Source: an uncultured Clostridia bacterium (GTDB lineage Bacteria; Bacillota; Clostridia; Oscillospirales; Acutalibacteraceae). From it: DNA of 14,758 nt. Below, in pieces: positions 1-6,958 of the stretch. How positions within the stretch are numbered: the first letter of the stretch is position 1; every line of letters starts with the position of its first letter. The stretch spans positions 1 through 14,758 of the forward strand of contig CAMOWP010000033.1 of assembly GCA_946628455.1 (NCBI GenBank), read 5' to 3'. The notes beneath the pieces were generated by a model. That model searched no databases. It was given only the letters and a program-made list of their open reading frames with translations, and was not told the DNA's origin. The position numbers were made by a program, and so were the translations under genes.

Positions 1-5
1 TTCTT

Positions 6-12
6 CCTCCCT
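6..12 (-). promoter_or_regulatory. Ribosome binding site of a gene cut off by the window edge (probably secE)
   Basis: On the minus strand, right after the rpmG stop codon, the sequence reads AGGGAGG followed by AAGAA up to the window edge. This is a strong Shine-Dalgarno whose start codon should lie within a few bases outside the window. In Bacillota rpmG is very often followed by secE and nusG, so secE is the expected gene. The identity is inference; the site itself is seen. Confidence 0.55.
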
Positions 13-15
13 ATG

Positions 16-165
16 TTACTTTGTTTCTCTGTGAAGAGTGTGCTTCTTGCAGAAGCGGCAGTACTTGTTCATCTCAAGCCTGTCAGGTGTGTTCTTCTTG
101 TTTTTCATTGTGTTGTAATTGCGTTGTTTGCATTCAGTGCAAGCTAAAGTTATTTTAACTCTCAT
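16..165 (-). CDS. rpmG: 50S ribosomal protein L33 (zinc-binding type)
   Basis: This 49-residue protein is a structural component of the large ribosomal subunit near the E site. It begins MRVKITLACTECKQRNY and carries two CxxC pairs, ACTEC (residues 9-12) and YCRFC near the C-terminus, typical of the zinc-binding (C+) form of L33. The length is normal for the family. The start at 165 is chosen because the minus strand has TAGGAGGTG six bases upstream; a longer in-frame reading upstream to about 303 has no L33 homology or ribosome binding site and would cover the promoter. It is transcribed away from the flavoprotein operon, probably as the first gene of an rpmG-secE-nusG unit, from two tandem promoters (275-303 and 338-366). 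Confidence 0.95.
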   Translation of the reverse strand: MRVKITLACTECKQRNYNTMKNKKNTPDRLEMNKYCRFCKKHTLHRETK

Positions 166-206
166 TTCGGCACCTCCTATTTTCTTCGATATTCTAAATC
201 TCCCTC

Positions 207-226
207 GCGTTAATGTTCTGCAACGC
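207..226 (-). repeat. Small inverted repeat in the rpmG leader
   Basis: GCGTT (207-211) and AACGC (222-226) are perfect complements separated by 10 bases, in the middle of the roughly 100-nt untranslated leader of rpmG. The stem is only 5 bp and could be chance. It is recorded because the leader is long for such a short gene; no known ribosomal-protein leader family was recognised. Confidence 0.25.
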
Positions 227-274
227 ATACAGAAAAATCGGGCAAAAAAATAAAACCCAAAACGAGGTAAAGAT

Positions 275-303
275 ACTATAGCACAACGGATTTTATTTGT
301 CAA
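275..303 (-). promoter_or_regulatory. Promoter P1 of rpmG (sigma-A type, extended -10)
   Basis: On the minus strand there is a perfect TTGACA (298-303), a 17-bp spacer and TATAGT (275-280). The spacer ends in TGTGC, giving the Gram-positive TRTGn extension of the -10. Transcription would start near 268, about 100 nt before the rpmG start codon. Confidence 0.8.
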
Positions 304-337
304 GAATTATTTATATTTTTTATAATATTGCTTAATT

Positions 338-366
338 ATTATAGCACAAACAAATTATTGTTGCAA
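338..366 (-). promoter_or_regulatory. Promoter P2 of rpmG (upstream, tandem)
   Basis: On the minus strand TTGCAA (361-366) is followed by a 17-bp spacer and a consensus TATAAT (338-343), again preceded by TGTGC (TRTGn extension). It lies 63 bp upstream of P1 and points the same way. Its -35 hexamer is self-complementary and coincides with the -35 of the plus-strand promoter at 361-389. Confidence 0.65.
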
Positions 367-389
367 TTCGGGCTGAAATATATTATTAT
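361..389 (+). promoter_or_regulatory. Promoter of the flavoprotein operon
   Basis: TTGCAA (361-366), a 17-bp spacer and TATTAT (384-389) lie about 30 bp upstream of the first flavoprotein start. The -35 is shared, on the other strand, with rpmG promoter P2, so two polymerases could not bind both at once. Confidence 0.55.
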
Positions 390-419
390 ATTCATTGGAT
401 TTTTGAAAGGAGGCTTACT

Positions 420-1529
420 GTGGACTGTGTAATCATAGGCGGCGGAGCAAGCGGAATCGCCTGCGCTGTCAGGATAAAACAGAATATGCCCGAGAGCAGC
501 GTTACTGTGCTTGAGCACCTTGAGTCTCCGTGTAAAAAGCTTTTTGCAACGGGAAACGGACGCTGTAATATCACCAACACAGGCGCCGACGGCTACGAAA
601 TAACGAAGGGCTTTTTTGAATCAATCGGGCTTGTTCTGCGCGAGAGCAACGAGGGCAGAGTTTACCCCTATTCAAACCAGGCGGCAACGGTTGTTAACAT
701 TCTGCTAGCGGCGTGTGAAAAATACGGCGTTAAAATTGTAACCTCGTGCAACGCATATAAGGTTGAAAAAATCGGCGGGCAGTTCAACACCTTTACCGAC
801 AAGGGAATTTTCACAAGCGATACCCTTGTTCTTGCCGCAGGAGGCAAGGCGCAGAAAAGCCTCGGCTCAGACGGCTCGGGCTATGCGCTTTCTCAAATGC
901 TCGGCCACAGCGTGACGGAGCTTTCCCCCGCTCTTGTTCAGCTCACCTGCTCAAGCAAGAACTGCCGCGCTCTCAAGGGAGTCAGAACAAAATGCGGCGT
1001 TTCAATTGAAATTAACGGTGAAATTGCCGAGAGCTCCTTCGGCGAGCTTCTCTTTACCGATTACGGTATTTCGGGAATAGTTACTATGGATTTATCCCAC
1101 AACGTAAACGACGAGAGGCTTGCAAGCGGGATGGACCGCTGCGTTGCCGTTATTGATTTCGTTCCCGCAATGAGCGAGGCTGAGCTTAAAAAGCATATTG
1201 ACGTTTTCGGCTCGCTTGAGGGAATTCTTCCCGCAAAACTCTGCTCAATTCTTGAAAGGCAGGCAAACGGCGAGGCTGAAAGAATTGCAAAATACGTTAA
1301 GAGCTGGCGCCTTATAGTAACAGGCACGAAGGGATATTCCTTCGCTCAGATTACCGCGGGCGGCGTTGATTGCGGCGAGCTTGGGCACAGCAACGAATCA
1401 AAAATCACTGACGGGCTTTACATAGTCGGCGAGCTTTGCGACAAACAGTTTCGATGCGGCGGCTTCAACCTTAACTACGCTTTTTCAAGCGGAATAAGGG
1501 CTGCTGACGACATAACAAAAAAGGCATAA
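420..1529 (+). CDS. NAD(P)/FAD-dependent oxidoreductase, HI0933/BaiN-like
   Basis: A 369-residue flavoprotein of the HI0933-like family, often annotated as 'aminoacetone oxidase family FAD-binding enzyme'; the physiological substrate is not established. It opens with the dinucleotide-binding motif IIGGGASG (residues 5-12), has the acidic residue that contacts FAD ribose at E32, the family signature KLFATGNGRCNITN (40-53), the FTDYGISG block (212-219), and the C-terminal FAD motif GLYIVGELCD with GGFNLNYAFSSG (332-358). The length is slightly below the usual 400-420. The start is GTG at 420, with AAAGGAGG six bases before it. No signal peptide or membrane segment is seen, so it should be cytosolic. 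Only 4 bp separate it from the next flavoprotein, so the two are very probably cotranscribed. BaiN-like activity on bile acids has been proposed for relatives but cannot be claimed here. Confidence 0.85.
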   Translation: MDCVIIGGGASGIACAVRIKQNMPESSVTVLEHLESPCKKLFATGNGRCNITNTGADGYEITKGFFESIGLVLRESNEGRVYPYSNQAATVVNILLAACEKYGVKIVTSCNAYKVEKIGGQFNTFTDKGIFTSDTLVLAAGGKAQKSLGSDGSGYALSQMLGHSVTELSPALVQLTCSSKNCRALKGVRTKCGVSIEINGEIAESSFGELLFTDYGISGIVTMDLSHNVNDERLASGMDRCVAVIDFVPAMSEAELKKHIDVFGSLEGILPAKLCSILERQANGEAERIAKYVKSWRLIVTGTKGYSFAQITAGGVDCGELGHSNESKITDGLYIVGELCDKQFRCGGFNLNYAFSSGIRAADDITKKA

Positions 1530-1533
1530 GGCT

Positions 1534-3129
1534 ATGATAAGAATTAACGAAATTAAGCTTTCGCTTGACGAGGAGGAGAGCCTTCTCAGGGCGAAAGCTT
1601 CAAAAATACTGAGAATAAACGAAAAATACATAAAGAGCCTTACAATCTTCAAAAAGAGCATTGACGCAAGGAAGAAGGACAACGTTCATTTTACCTACAG
1701 CGTTGACGTTGAAATTGCGCTTGATGAAAACCAGATTGTTAACAAGTGCAAAAGCAGCAAGGCGAGCATTGTAAAGCCTTACAGCTACGAAATGCCTGCG
1801 TGTCGGCGAAAAAGCGAATTCAGACCTATCGTTGTGGGCTTCGGTCCTGCAGGAATGCTCGCGGGAATTATCCTTGCCGAGGCGGGATTAAAACCGATAA
1901 TTCTTGAACGCGGCAAGGGCATTGACGAGCGCACAAGAGACGTTAACGAATTCTGGACAAAGGCTAGGCTTGACGAGGAATCGAACGTTCAGTTCGGCGA
2001 GGGCGGCGCAGGCACCTTTTCTGACGGAAAGCTCACAACGGGAATTAAAAGCCCGTTCATCCGCAAGGTGCTTGAGGAGCTTTACGAAGCAGGCGCGCCT
2101 GAGGAGATTCTGTACTCCTCCAAGCCGCATATCGGAACGGACAGGCTTGCCGTTGTTGTAAAAAACATCCGCAAAAAAATCGAAAAGCTCGGCGGCGAGG
2201 TAAGGCTTGAATGCAAGCTTGAAAAGCTTATCTGCGCAAACGGCTTCATTCACGGAGTTACTTATTCGCACCGCGGAGAGACTACCGATATTCAGGCGGA
2301 CAGCGTTATTATGGCTATCGGTCACAGCGCGAGAGACACGGTTGAAATGCTCTATGATATGGGCGTTGAAATAATTCAGAAGGCGTTTTCAGTAGGCGCG
2401 AGGATTGAGCACCCGCAGAGCCTCATTAACAAGGCGCAGTACGGCAAATTTGCAGGGCACAAAAAGCTCGGCGCCGCCGATTACAAGCTCGCCTGCCACG
2501 GACTTCATGAGCGCGGAGCGTACACCTTCTGTATGTGTCCCGGCGGAACGGTTGTTGCCGCAGCAAGCGAAAAGGAGGGCGTTATCGTTAACGGTATGAG
2601 CTCCCTTGCAAGAGACGGAGAAAACGCAAACTCCGCGCTTCTTGTCGGCATAGAGCCGAAGGATTTCCCGAGCGAGCACCCGCTTGCGGGAATATACTAC
2701 CAGCGCGAAATCGAGCACAGGGCATATGAGCTTGCAGGAGGAAATTACAAGGCTCCCGCGCAGCTTGTAGGCGATTTCCTCAAGGGTGAAAAATCGACTC
2801 AGCTCGGCGACGTTCAGCCGACGTATCCGATAGGCGTTACGCTTACAAGCCTTGACGAATGTCTGCCCGAAAAGGTTTCGAGAACAATGAAGGACGCCAT
2901 AGTTAAAATGGATGAAAAGCTCAATGGCTTCAAGCTTTACGACGCAGTTTTAACGGCTCCCGAAACGAGAAGTTCAAGCAGTGTAAGAATTCTCAGAGAT
3001 GAATTTTTGCAGTGCAATATCAGGGGAGTTTATCCCTGCGGAGAAGGCGCAGGCTACGCAGGCGGAATAGTTTCCGCAGCATGCGACGGAATCAAATGCG
3101 CCCACGCTGTTCTTACAGATGAGCATTAA
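1534..3129 (+). CDS. FAD-dependent dehydrogenase, COG2509-like
   Basis: This 531-residue protein resembles the uncharacterised COG2509 FAD-dependent dehydrogenases. Residues 1-95 form a separate basic N-terminal domain. The Rossmann fold then starts at IVVGFGPAGMLAG (99-111), followed by the acidic end of the second strand (ILERG, 123-127), the family block FGEGGAGTFSDGKL (154-167), VIMAIGHSARD (258-268) and the C-terminal FAD-binding GEGAGYAGGIVSAACDG (503-519). The C-terminal part also has RSSSSVRILRDE (479-490). Full length, with no sign of damage. ATG at 1534 lies 4 bp after the preceding stop codon, with only a weak AAGG-type ribosome site, which suggests translational coupling. The substrate is unknown. 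Relatives are broadly conserved in Clostridia; a role in tRNA or cofactor metabolism cannot be read from the sequence. Confidence 0.85.
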   Translation: MIRINEIKLSLDEEESLLRAKASKILRINEKYIKSLTIFKKSIDARKKDNVHFTYSVDVEIALDENQIVNKCKSSKASIVKPYSYEMPACRRKSEFRPIVVGFGPAGMLAGIILAEAGLKPIILERGKGIDERTRDVNEFWTKARLDEESNVQFGEGGAGTFSDGKLTTGIKSPFIRKVLEELYEAGAPEEILYSSKPHIGTDRLAVVVKNIRKKIEKLGGEVRLECKLEKLICANGFIHGVTYSHRGETTDIQADSVIMAIGHSARDTVEMLYDMGVEIIQKAFSVGARIEHPQSLINKAQYGKFAGHKKLGAADYKLACHGLHERGAYTFCMCPGGTVVAAASEKEGVIVNGMSSLARDGENANSALLVGIEPKDFPSEHPLAGIYYQREIEHRAYELAGGNYKAPAQLVGDFLKGEKSTQLGDVQPTYPIGVTLTSLDECLPEKVSRTMKDAIVKMDEKLNGFKLYDAVLTAPETRSSSSVRILRDEFLQCNIRGVYPCGEGAGYAGGIVSAACDGIKCAHAVLTDEH

Positions 3130-3161
3130 AAAAGAGCTACCGCAGTAGCTCTTTTATTTTT
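3130..3161. terminator. Bidirectional terminator between convergent genes
   Basis: An 11-bp perfect stem, AAAAGAGCTAC (3130-3140) and GTAGCTCTTTT (3145-3155), closes a CGCA loop. It is followed by a T-rich tract on the plus strand and has an A-run on the other side, so it can terminate both the flavoprotein operon and the converging ECF S-component gene. Confidence 0.9.
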
Positions 3162-3164
3162 TGT

Positions 3165-3731
3165 TTATTTTGTTTCTTTTCTGCCGATTTTGATAATCTT
3201 TGCAATAGTCGGGCTTAAGACGAGGTTTACACCGAGCTCGATTAAGAAATTGAAGCCTACGAATGCAACGATAACGTACTTGAAGGTGCTTCCGCCGTTT
3301 GCTCCGCCCTTGATAACGTCAAAGAAGAAGGTATAGCAACCGATGATGAATACGCCTGTGTTTACTATCGGGGTTACAATGCCTGCAACGTATGTTGCGA
3401 CTGTATCGTTTTTGCTCTTAAGCAAATCGTAAACGCAGCCTGCAGCGAATCCTGCAAGAATTCCCTTTGCCATAACGGTTACAATTGTTCCGACCACGCT
3501 CAGCGCGAGGAACGCGTCTGCGTCGTGAGTTGCGAACACTGCAAGGCCGAACATACCGCCGAGCCATGCGCCTGCCCACTTTCCGTAAAGCGCGGCGCCG
3601 ATTACAATCGGCACTAACGAAAGGGTGATTGAAAAGGTTGCCGTTCTGATAGCCATGCTGACGAACTGAAGCGCAAAGACGATTGCGGTAAGAACGCCCA
3701 TCATAACCATCTTTTTTGTGTTTTTGTTCAT
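3165..3731 (-). CDS. ECF transporter S component (substrate unknown)
   Basis: A 188-residue very hydrophobic protein with about six membrane segments (roughly 10-30, 35-55, 58-66 with 72-82, 85-103, 112-138, 150-175), a basic N-terminus (MNKNTKKM) and a basic C-terminus. The pattern and motifs, such as AIVFALQFV in helix 1 and SLVPIVIGAALYGKWAGAWLGGMFGLAVF (38-66), fit the substrate-binding S component of energy-coupling factor vitamin transporters. Such proteins capture a vitamin at the membrane and share the EcfA/A'/T module, which is not encoded here, so this is a group II (solitary) S component. Start at 3731 is supported by AGAAAGGAAAA upstream. It has its own promoter and a roughly 95-nt leader. 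I could not assign the vitamin; no recognisable riboswitch helps. Confidence 0.8.
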   Translation of the reverse strand: MNKNTKKMVMMGVLTAIVFALQFVSMAIRTATFSITLSLVPIVIGAALYGKWAGAWLGGMFGLAVFATHDADAFLALSVVGTIVTVMAKGILAGFAAGCVYDLLKSKNDTVATYVAGIVTPIVNTGVFIIGCYTFFFDVIKGGANGGSTFKYVIVAFVGFNFLIELGVNLVLSPTIAKIIKIGRKETK

Positions 3732-3827
3732 ATTGAGTTTTCCTTTCTGCTACTGTTCCAAAAGCGCGCCGTCAAACACAAAACGGAAAGCTTCGAGGAA
3801 GACTTTTTCCCTCTGCGGATACAATGC
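3732..3827 (-). promoter_or_regulatory. Untranslated leader of the ECF S-component gene
   Basis: About 95 nt separate the predicted transcription start from the start codon, enough for a small regulatory RNA. Possible pairings are GGAAA with TTTCC and CCGT with ACGG, both short. I compared it by eye with the TPP, THF and preQ1 consensus cores and saw no match. Regulation is therefore possible but not shown. Confidence 0.3.
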
Positions 3828-3833
3828 GAGTAT

Positions 3834-3861
3834 ATTATACATTATTTTAAATCAATGTCAA
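3834..3861 (-). promoter_or_regulatory. Promoter of the ECF S-component gene
   Basis: Minus strand: perfect TTGACA (3856-3861), a 16-bp spacer and perfect TATAAT (3834-3839). It sits just downstream of the lepB terminator, so the transporter gene is a separate unit. The 16-bp spacer is one short of optimum. Confidence 0.8.
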
Positions 3862-3876
3862 TAGAAAAAGTAACTA

Positions 3877-3914
3877 AAAACGGCTGCTTCGGGGTATCCC
3901 AAAACAGCCGTTTT
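3877..3914 (-). terminator. Terminator of the TSCPD-glycosidase-lepB operon
   Basis: A 10-bp perfect stem, AAAACGGCTG (3877-3886) and CAGCCGTTTT (3905-3914), surrounds an 18-base loop that itself can form GGG/CCC pairs. On the minus strand it is followed by TTTTTAGTT. It begins three bases after the lepB stop codon. Confidence 0.85.
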
Positions 3915-3916
3915 GC

Positions 3917-4972
3917 TTATTCTAATTTATGAACTGACGGATAGTAGCTGAATTTAACCTTGCCGATGATTAAATTCTTATCAACATAATTAGTTGTTGT
4001 CCAGAAACGGGAATCAACTGAATTCTCTCTGTTATCACCCATTACGAAATAGCTTCCCTCAGGCACCTCATAGGGGCCGTAATTGCCTGTCGGAGTGCAG
4101 GCTGTTACGAAATCATCCTTAAGCTGCTCGCTTTTTCCGTCCTTATCGGTTACATAAACAACGCCATTGACAATTTCAACCGTCTCTCCCGGGAGACCGA
4201 TAATTCTTTTAACGAAGAACTGAACCTTATGGCTCGGGTCATCCTTATGAGCGGCAACATCGTCAGGGTTTTTGAATATGATAATATCGTATCTTTCAGG
4301 CTCGTGGAAATTATATTCAATTCGGCTTGCGATAATTCTGTCGCCCTCCTGAATTGTGTTGAGCATTGAGCCTGTGGGAACCTGAGCGTTTGCAAAAACG
4401 AAGGTTTTAAGAAGCATTGCAACGATAAGCGCAATAATAATCGGAAGGCAGAAATCAAGCACCTCGCGCATTGCGGATTTCTTTTTCTTGCCGTCTCCCT
4501 CTTCATCTGCTTCCTCGGCTGTTTCTGCTTCGGCGCCTTCAGCCTCATCTGCGGGCTCCTCAAGCGGCTCGTCAGCCATCTTCTGAGCCTCATAAAGAGG
4601 CTCGCCCTTTTCAAAAATCTTAACCTCCTGAGGTGCTTCCTCAGCGGCTTCCTCTGCTTCTGTTTCTTCGGCAGCCTCACGTGCTGCCTCTTCAGGCTCA
4701 GAGTTTTCATTTTCAGCTTCGCTTAAAACCTGCTCGGCAATTCTTGCCTCCTCGGCTCTGAGCGCAGCCTCTGCCTCCTCGGCAGCCTTTGCTTCCTCTG
4801 CAGCTTTTGCAGCCTTTTCAGCCTCTCTGGCTTCAATGGCTTCCTGAGCCTCCTTAATTACAGCCTCTGCGTCATCTGTCGGGGCTTCAAAAAACTTTGC
4901 TCCGCAGCTCTTGCAGACAAACTGTCCGTTTTCCTCAAATATATTTTCCGATCCGCAAATTTTACATTTCAT
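3917..4972 (-). CDS. lepB: Type I signal peptidase with N-terminal zinc ribbon and Ala/Glu-rich segment
   Basis: A 351-residue protein, nearly twice the usual Gram-positive length (about 180). The C-terminal part is a family S26 signal peptidase that removes signal peptides from exported proteins at the outer face of the membrane: one membrane helix (about 173-194), the catalytic serine in VPTGSM (S202), the catalytic lysine in FFVKRIIGLPGE (K255) and the GDNRENSVDSR box (312-322). Ahead of it are a zinc ribbon, CxxC at 3-6 and CxxC at 20-23, then about 130 residues dominated by Ala and Glu (35-160), probably helical or coiled coil and strongly acidic, ending in KKKK before the membrane helix. 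This N-terminal part should face the cytoplasm. The start is supported by the zinc ribbon running from residue 1; the ribosome site (GAAAGAAGAA) is weak. It lies 19 bp downstream of the glycosidase gene and is the last gene of the operon. Confidence 0.9.
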   Translation of the reverse strand: MKCKICGSENIFEENGQFVCKSCGAKFFEAPTDDAEAVIKEAQEAIEAREAEKAAKAAEEAKAAEEAEAALRAEEARIAEQVLSEAENENSEPEEAAREAAEETEAEEAAEEAPQEVKIFEKGEPLYEAQKMADEPLEEPADEAEGAEAETAEEADEEGDGKKKKSAMREVLDFCLPIIIALIVAMLLKTFVFANAQVPTGSMLNTIQEGDRIIASRIEYNFHEPERYDIIIFKNPDDVAAHKDDPSHKVQFFVKRIIGLPGETVEIVNGVVYVTDKDGKSEQLKDDFVTACTPTGNYGPYEVPEGSYFVMGDNRENSVDSRFWTTTNYVDKNLIIGKVKFSYYPSVHKLE

Positions 4973-4991
4973 AGTATTTCTTCTTTCGTAA

Positions 4992-6926
4992 TTATTTTGT
5001 TATTTTCAGAATTACAGCCTCTAAGGGCTCAAGCTCAAAGCTCAGCTTATCGTTATAAGAATAGGTTTCGTCTGAATCAAGAGCTATTTTGGAATAAATA
5101 TTTTCAACTCTGCAGCCCTCAAGGCTTTCGGGAGTTCCCATAAGCTTGTTAAGAGTCAGGGTGAGCGGAGCGCTTTCCTCATCAGGATTCCTCAGCGCAA
5201 TTATACCCTCGCTGTGGCTCCAGCCGATAAAGCCGTAAACATTGTTTTCGCTCGGGTCGCCGCCGATAAAGGACATATTCTTAAGAATTTCAAAATTGTC
5301 CTCCTGGAATTGCATTATCTTTTTAAGCGTTTCCCACTTGTTATCATTCATCATTGAAGCGGAAAGATGAAGGTCGCTGAGGGCTGAGCCTCTTACCGCG
5401 TTCCAGTAAAGATACGCCTCAAACTCCGCGTCCGAATAATTAACGCGCGCGCCCTTTGCATAAATCGGCTCGTGGTTATATATCGCCTTTGACGGAAGCT
5501 GAACGGAGCGGCGGCAGAGAGTATCGTAATACATTGCGTCTCTGTAGGTTATCTCCTCGTCAAATTGCTTTTCATCGTCAGCGGTCTGAGTAAAGCCGAT
5601 ATCGTCTCCGTTCTGAAGCCAGATTGAGTTTACCCACTGCAGCCACCAGGGAGACGGGTTAACGAAGCAGGTCAGGTTAATCCAGAGCTTCTTGCCGTAC
5701 TCGCCCGAATTTCTGATTTTTTCAAACAGCTTAATCCATTTGAAAAGCATATCGCTTGCAAGATACATATCATCCTTGCCGCCCGTCATATGGTCATGGC
5801 TCGTATCGCGGCAGGGCTTGAGAGCAAAGCCGTCAAGCTTCCAGTAACCGAGTTGATACTCGTTTGTTTTTTCACAAATAAAATCGCCGAGAAGCTCAAG
5901 GTACTTTGACGAGGCTACGCATAAATCCTCACCGAATGGATTCATAAAGCCATTGCCTGCTCTGCTTACCTTTTTAGCAAATTTTTTAGTTTCGGAATAA
6001 CCGCCGCGCGGGCTTATCCACATACCGAGCGAAGAGCCGTCAGCGTTAACCTGCGAGGCAACGTCGCTGAGTCCGTTTGGGAAGCCCTTTTTAGTGAACG
6101 CCCAGAACTTAGCCTTGTAATCAGCCCATACGTCGTCAACAACATATGACGAAAGCTGAGGGATTGAGTGCTTTTTAACCGCCTCGTTGATTGCGGCGAA
6201 ATCAGCCTTAACGCTTTCGGCGTTTGCCTTGCCCATTGTTTCAAACCAGTTATTATAGTTAAAACGCGGAACGATGTCGCAGCCGATAAAATCAATATAT
6301 TCAAAAAACGCCTTTTTAACCGCCTGAACTGAATTATCCGAAGCGGCGCCCATAACGGTTACGGGGCAGCGGTAATTTTTGCCTACGTTTCTGCCGATAT
6401 AGTATTTAACTCTTCCCATTCCGTGAACGATTCTGTTATCCGTTCCCGGGAATTCACAGCCGAAGAAGAGGCTGTCGATATAAAATGGCTGGCCGAGCAC
6501 AGCCCAGAGGTCGGGTATCTGAGCGTTTTCAACGATGTCAACGCCGAGGTGGCTTTGGGAATTGATGATTCCGATATTGTCAAGATAAACAAAATCAATT
6601 GCTCTGTCATCGTCGGCCTGGTCAAGAACAAGCTGCTTGCAGATTGTATTGCCGTCAGGGTGCACCCAGTATTCAAGAGTAACTCTTACTCCCTCGCACT
6701 CCTCAAAAACAAATTTGAGCTTGCTGTCCTCTTCCCTTGAATCAACAACGGGAAGCCCCTTTGCGGAAAAATCAGTTCCGTCAGTAAAACGGATAACGAA
6801 CTCACAGCCGTTACCGTCAGGAACAAAGCTCATATCCGAATACTTGTTATAAACCTGGCTTGCATAAAAGCTGCCGTTGGTTATTTTGAATTCTCTTTTA
6901 ATTCTTTCACTTTCAAGCTTAAACAT
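4992..6926 (-). CDS. Glycoside hydrolase, clan GH-D-like (GH36/alpha-galactosidase-related)
   Basis: A 644-residue protein without signal peptide, so probably cytosolic. It reads as an N-terminal beta-sandwich (1-215), a (beta/alpha)8 barrel (about 220-530) and a C-terminal beta domain (550-644), the architecture of GH36-type enzymes. Barrel landmarks are FNYNNWFE (222-229), YVVDDVW (261-267), LGMWISPRGG (300-309), GYWKLDGF (360-367) and WLQNGDD (436-442). By analogy with clan GH-D the nucleophile would be D365 and the acid/base D441 or D442; this is inference. Classical GH36 enzymes have EPEM and KWD where this has SPRGG and KLD, so the specificity may differ (alpha-galactoside, alpha-N-acetylgalactosaminide or another alpha-linked sugar). 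The start is supported by GGGAGA upstream. It lies between the TSCPD gene (32 bp) and lepB (19 bp); no sugar transporter or regulator is adjacent. Confidence 0.75.
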   Translation of the reverse strand: MFKLESERIKREFKITNGSFYASQVYNKYSDMSFVPDGNGCEFVIRFTDGTDFSAKGLPVVDSREEDSKLKFVFEECEGVRVTLEYWVHPDGNTICKQLVLDQADDDRAIDFVYLDNIGIINSQSHLGVDIVENAQIPDLWAVLGQPFYIDSLFFGCEFPGTDNRIVHGMGRVKYYIGRNVGKNYRCPVTVMGAASDNSVQAVKKAFFEYIDFIGCDIVPRFNYNNWFETMGKANAESVKADFAAINEAVKKHSIPQLSSYVVDDVWADYKAKFWAFTKKGFPNGLSDVASQVNADGSSLGMWISPRGGYSETKKFAKKVSRAGNGFMNPFGEDLCVASSKYLELLGDFICEKTNEYQLGYWKLDGFALKPCRDTSHDHMTGGKDDMYLASDMLFKWIKLFEKIRNSGEYGKKLWINLTCFVNPSPWWLQWVNSIWLQNGDDIGFTQTADDEKQFDEEITYRDAMYYDTLCRRSVQLPSKAIYNHEPIYAKGARVNYSDAEFEAYLYWNAVRGSALSDLHLSASMMNDNKWETLKKIMQFQEDNFEILKNMSFIGGDPSENNVYGFIGWSHSEGIIALRNPDEESAPLTLTLNKLMGTPESLEGCRVENIYSKIALDSDETYSYNDKLSFELEPLEAVILKITK

Positions 6927-6958
6927 AATATCTCCCGTCAGGCTTCGTCTTGCTCCGC

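Noticed and set aside
166..303. N-terminal extension of rpmG to about 303
   Set aside because: It would overlap promoter P1, has no ribosome site and adds sequence unlike any L33; the 49-residue form is full length.
1888..2718. Minus-strand open frames inside the second flavoprotein gene (1888-2325, 2389-2718)
   Set aside because: They are shadows of the conserved FAD-protein reading frame with no start signals.
3732..3827. A known vitamin riboswitch before the ECF S component
   Set aside because: Visual comparison with TPP, THF and preQ1 cores found none of the conserved blocks; only short pairings are present.
4150..4710. 186-codon frame overlapping lepB in another frame, rich in Arg/Lys/Leu
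   Set aside because: It is the frame shadow of the repetitive Ala/Glu-coding region; no ribosome site or recognisable domain.
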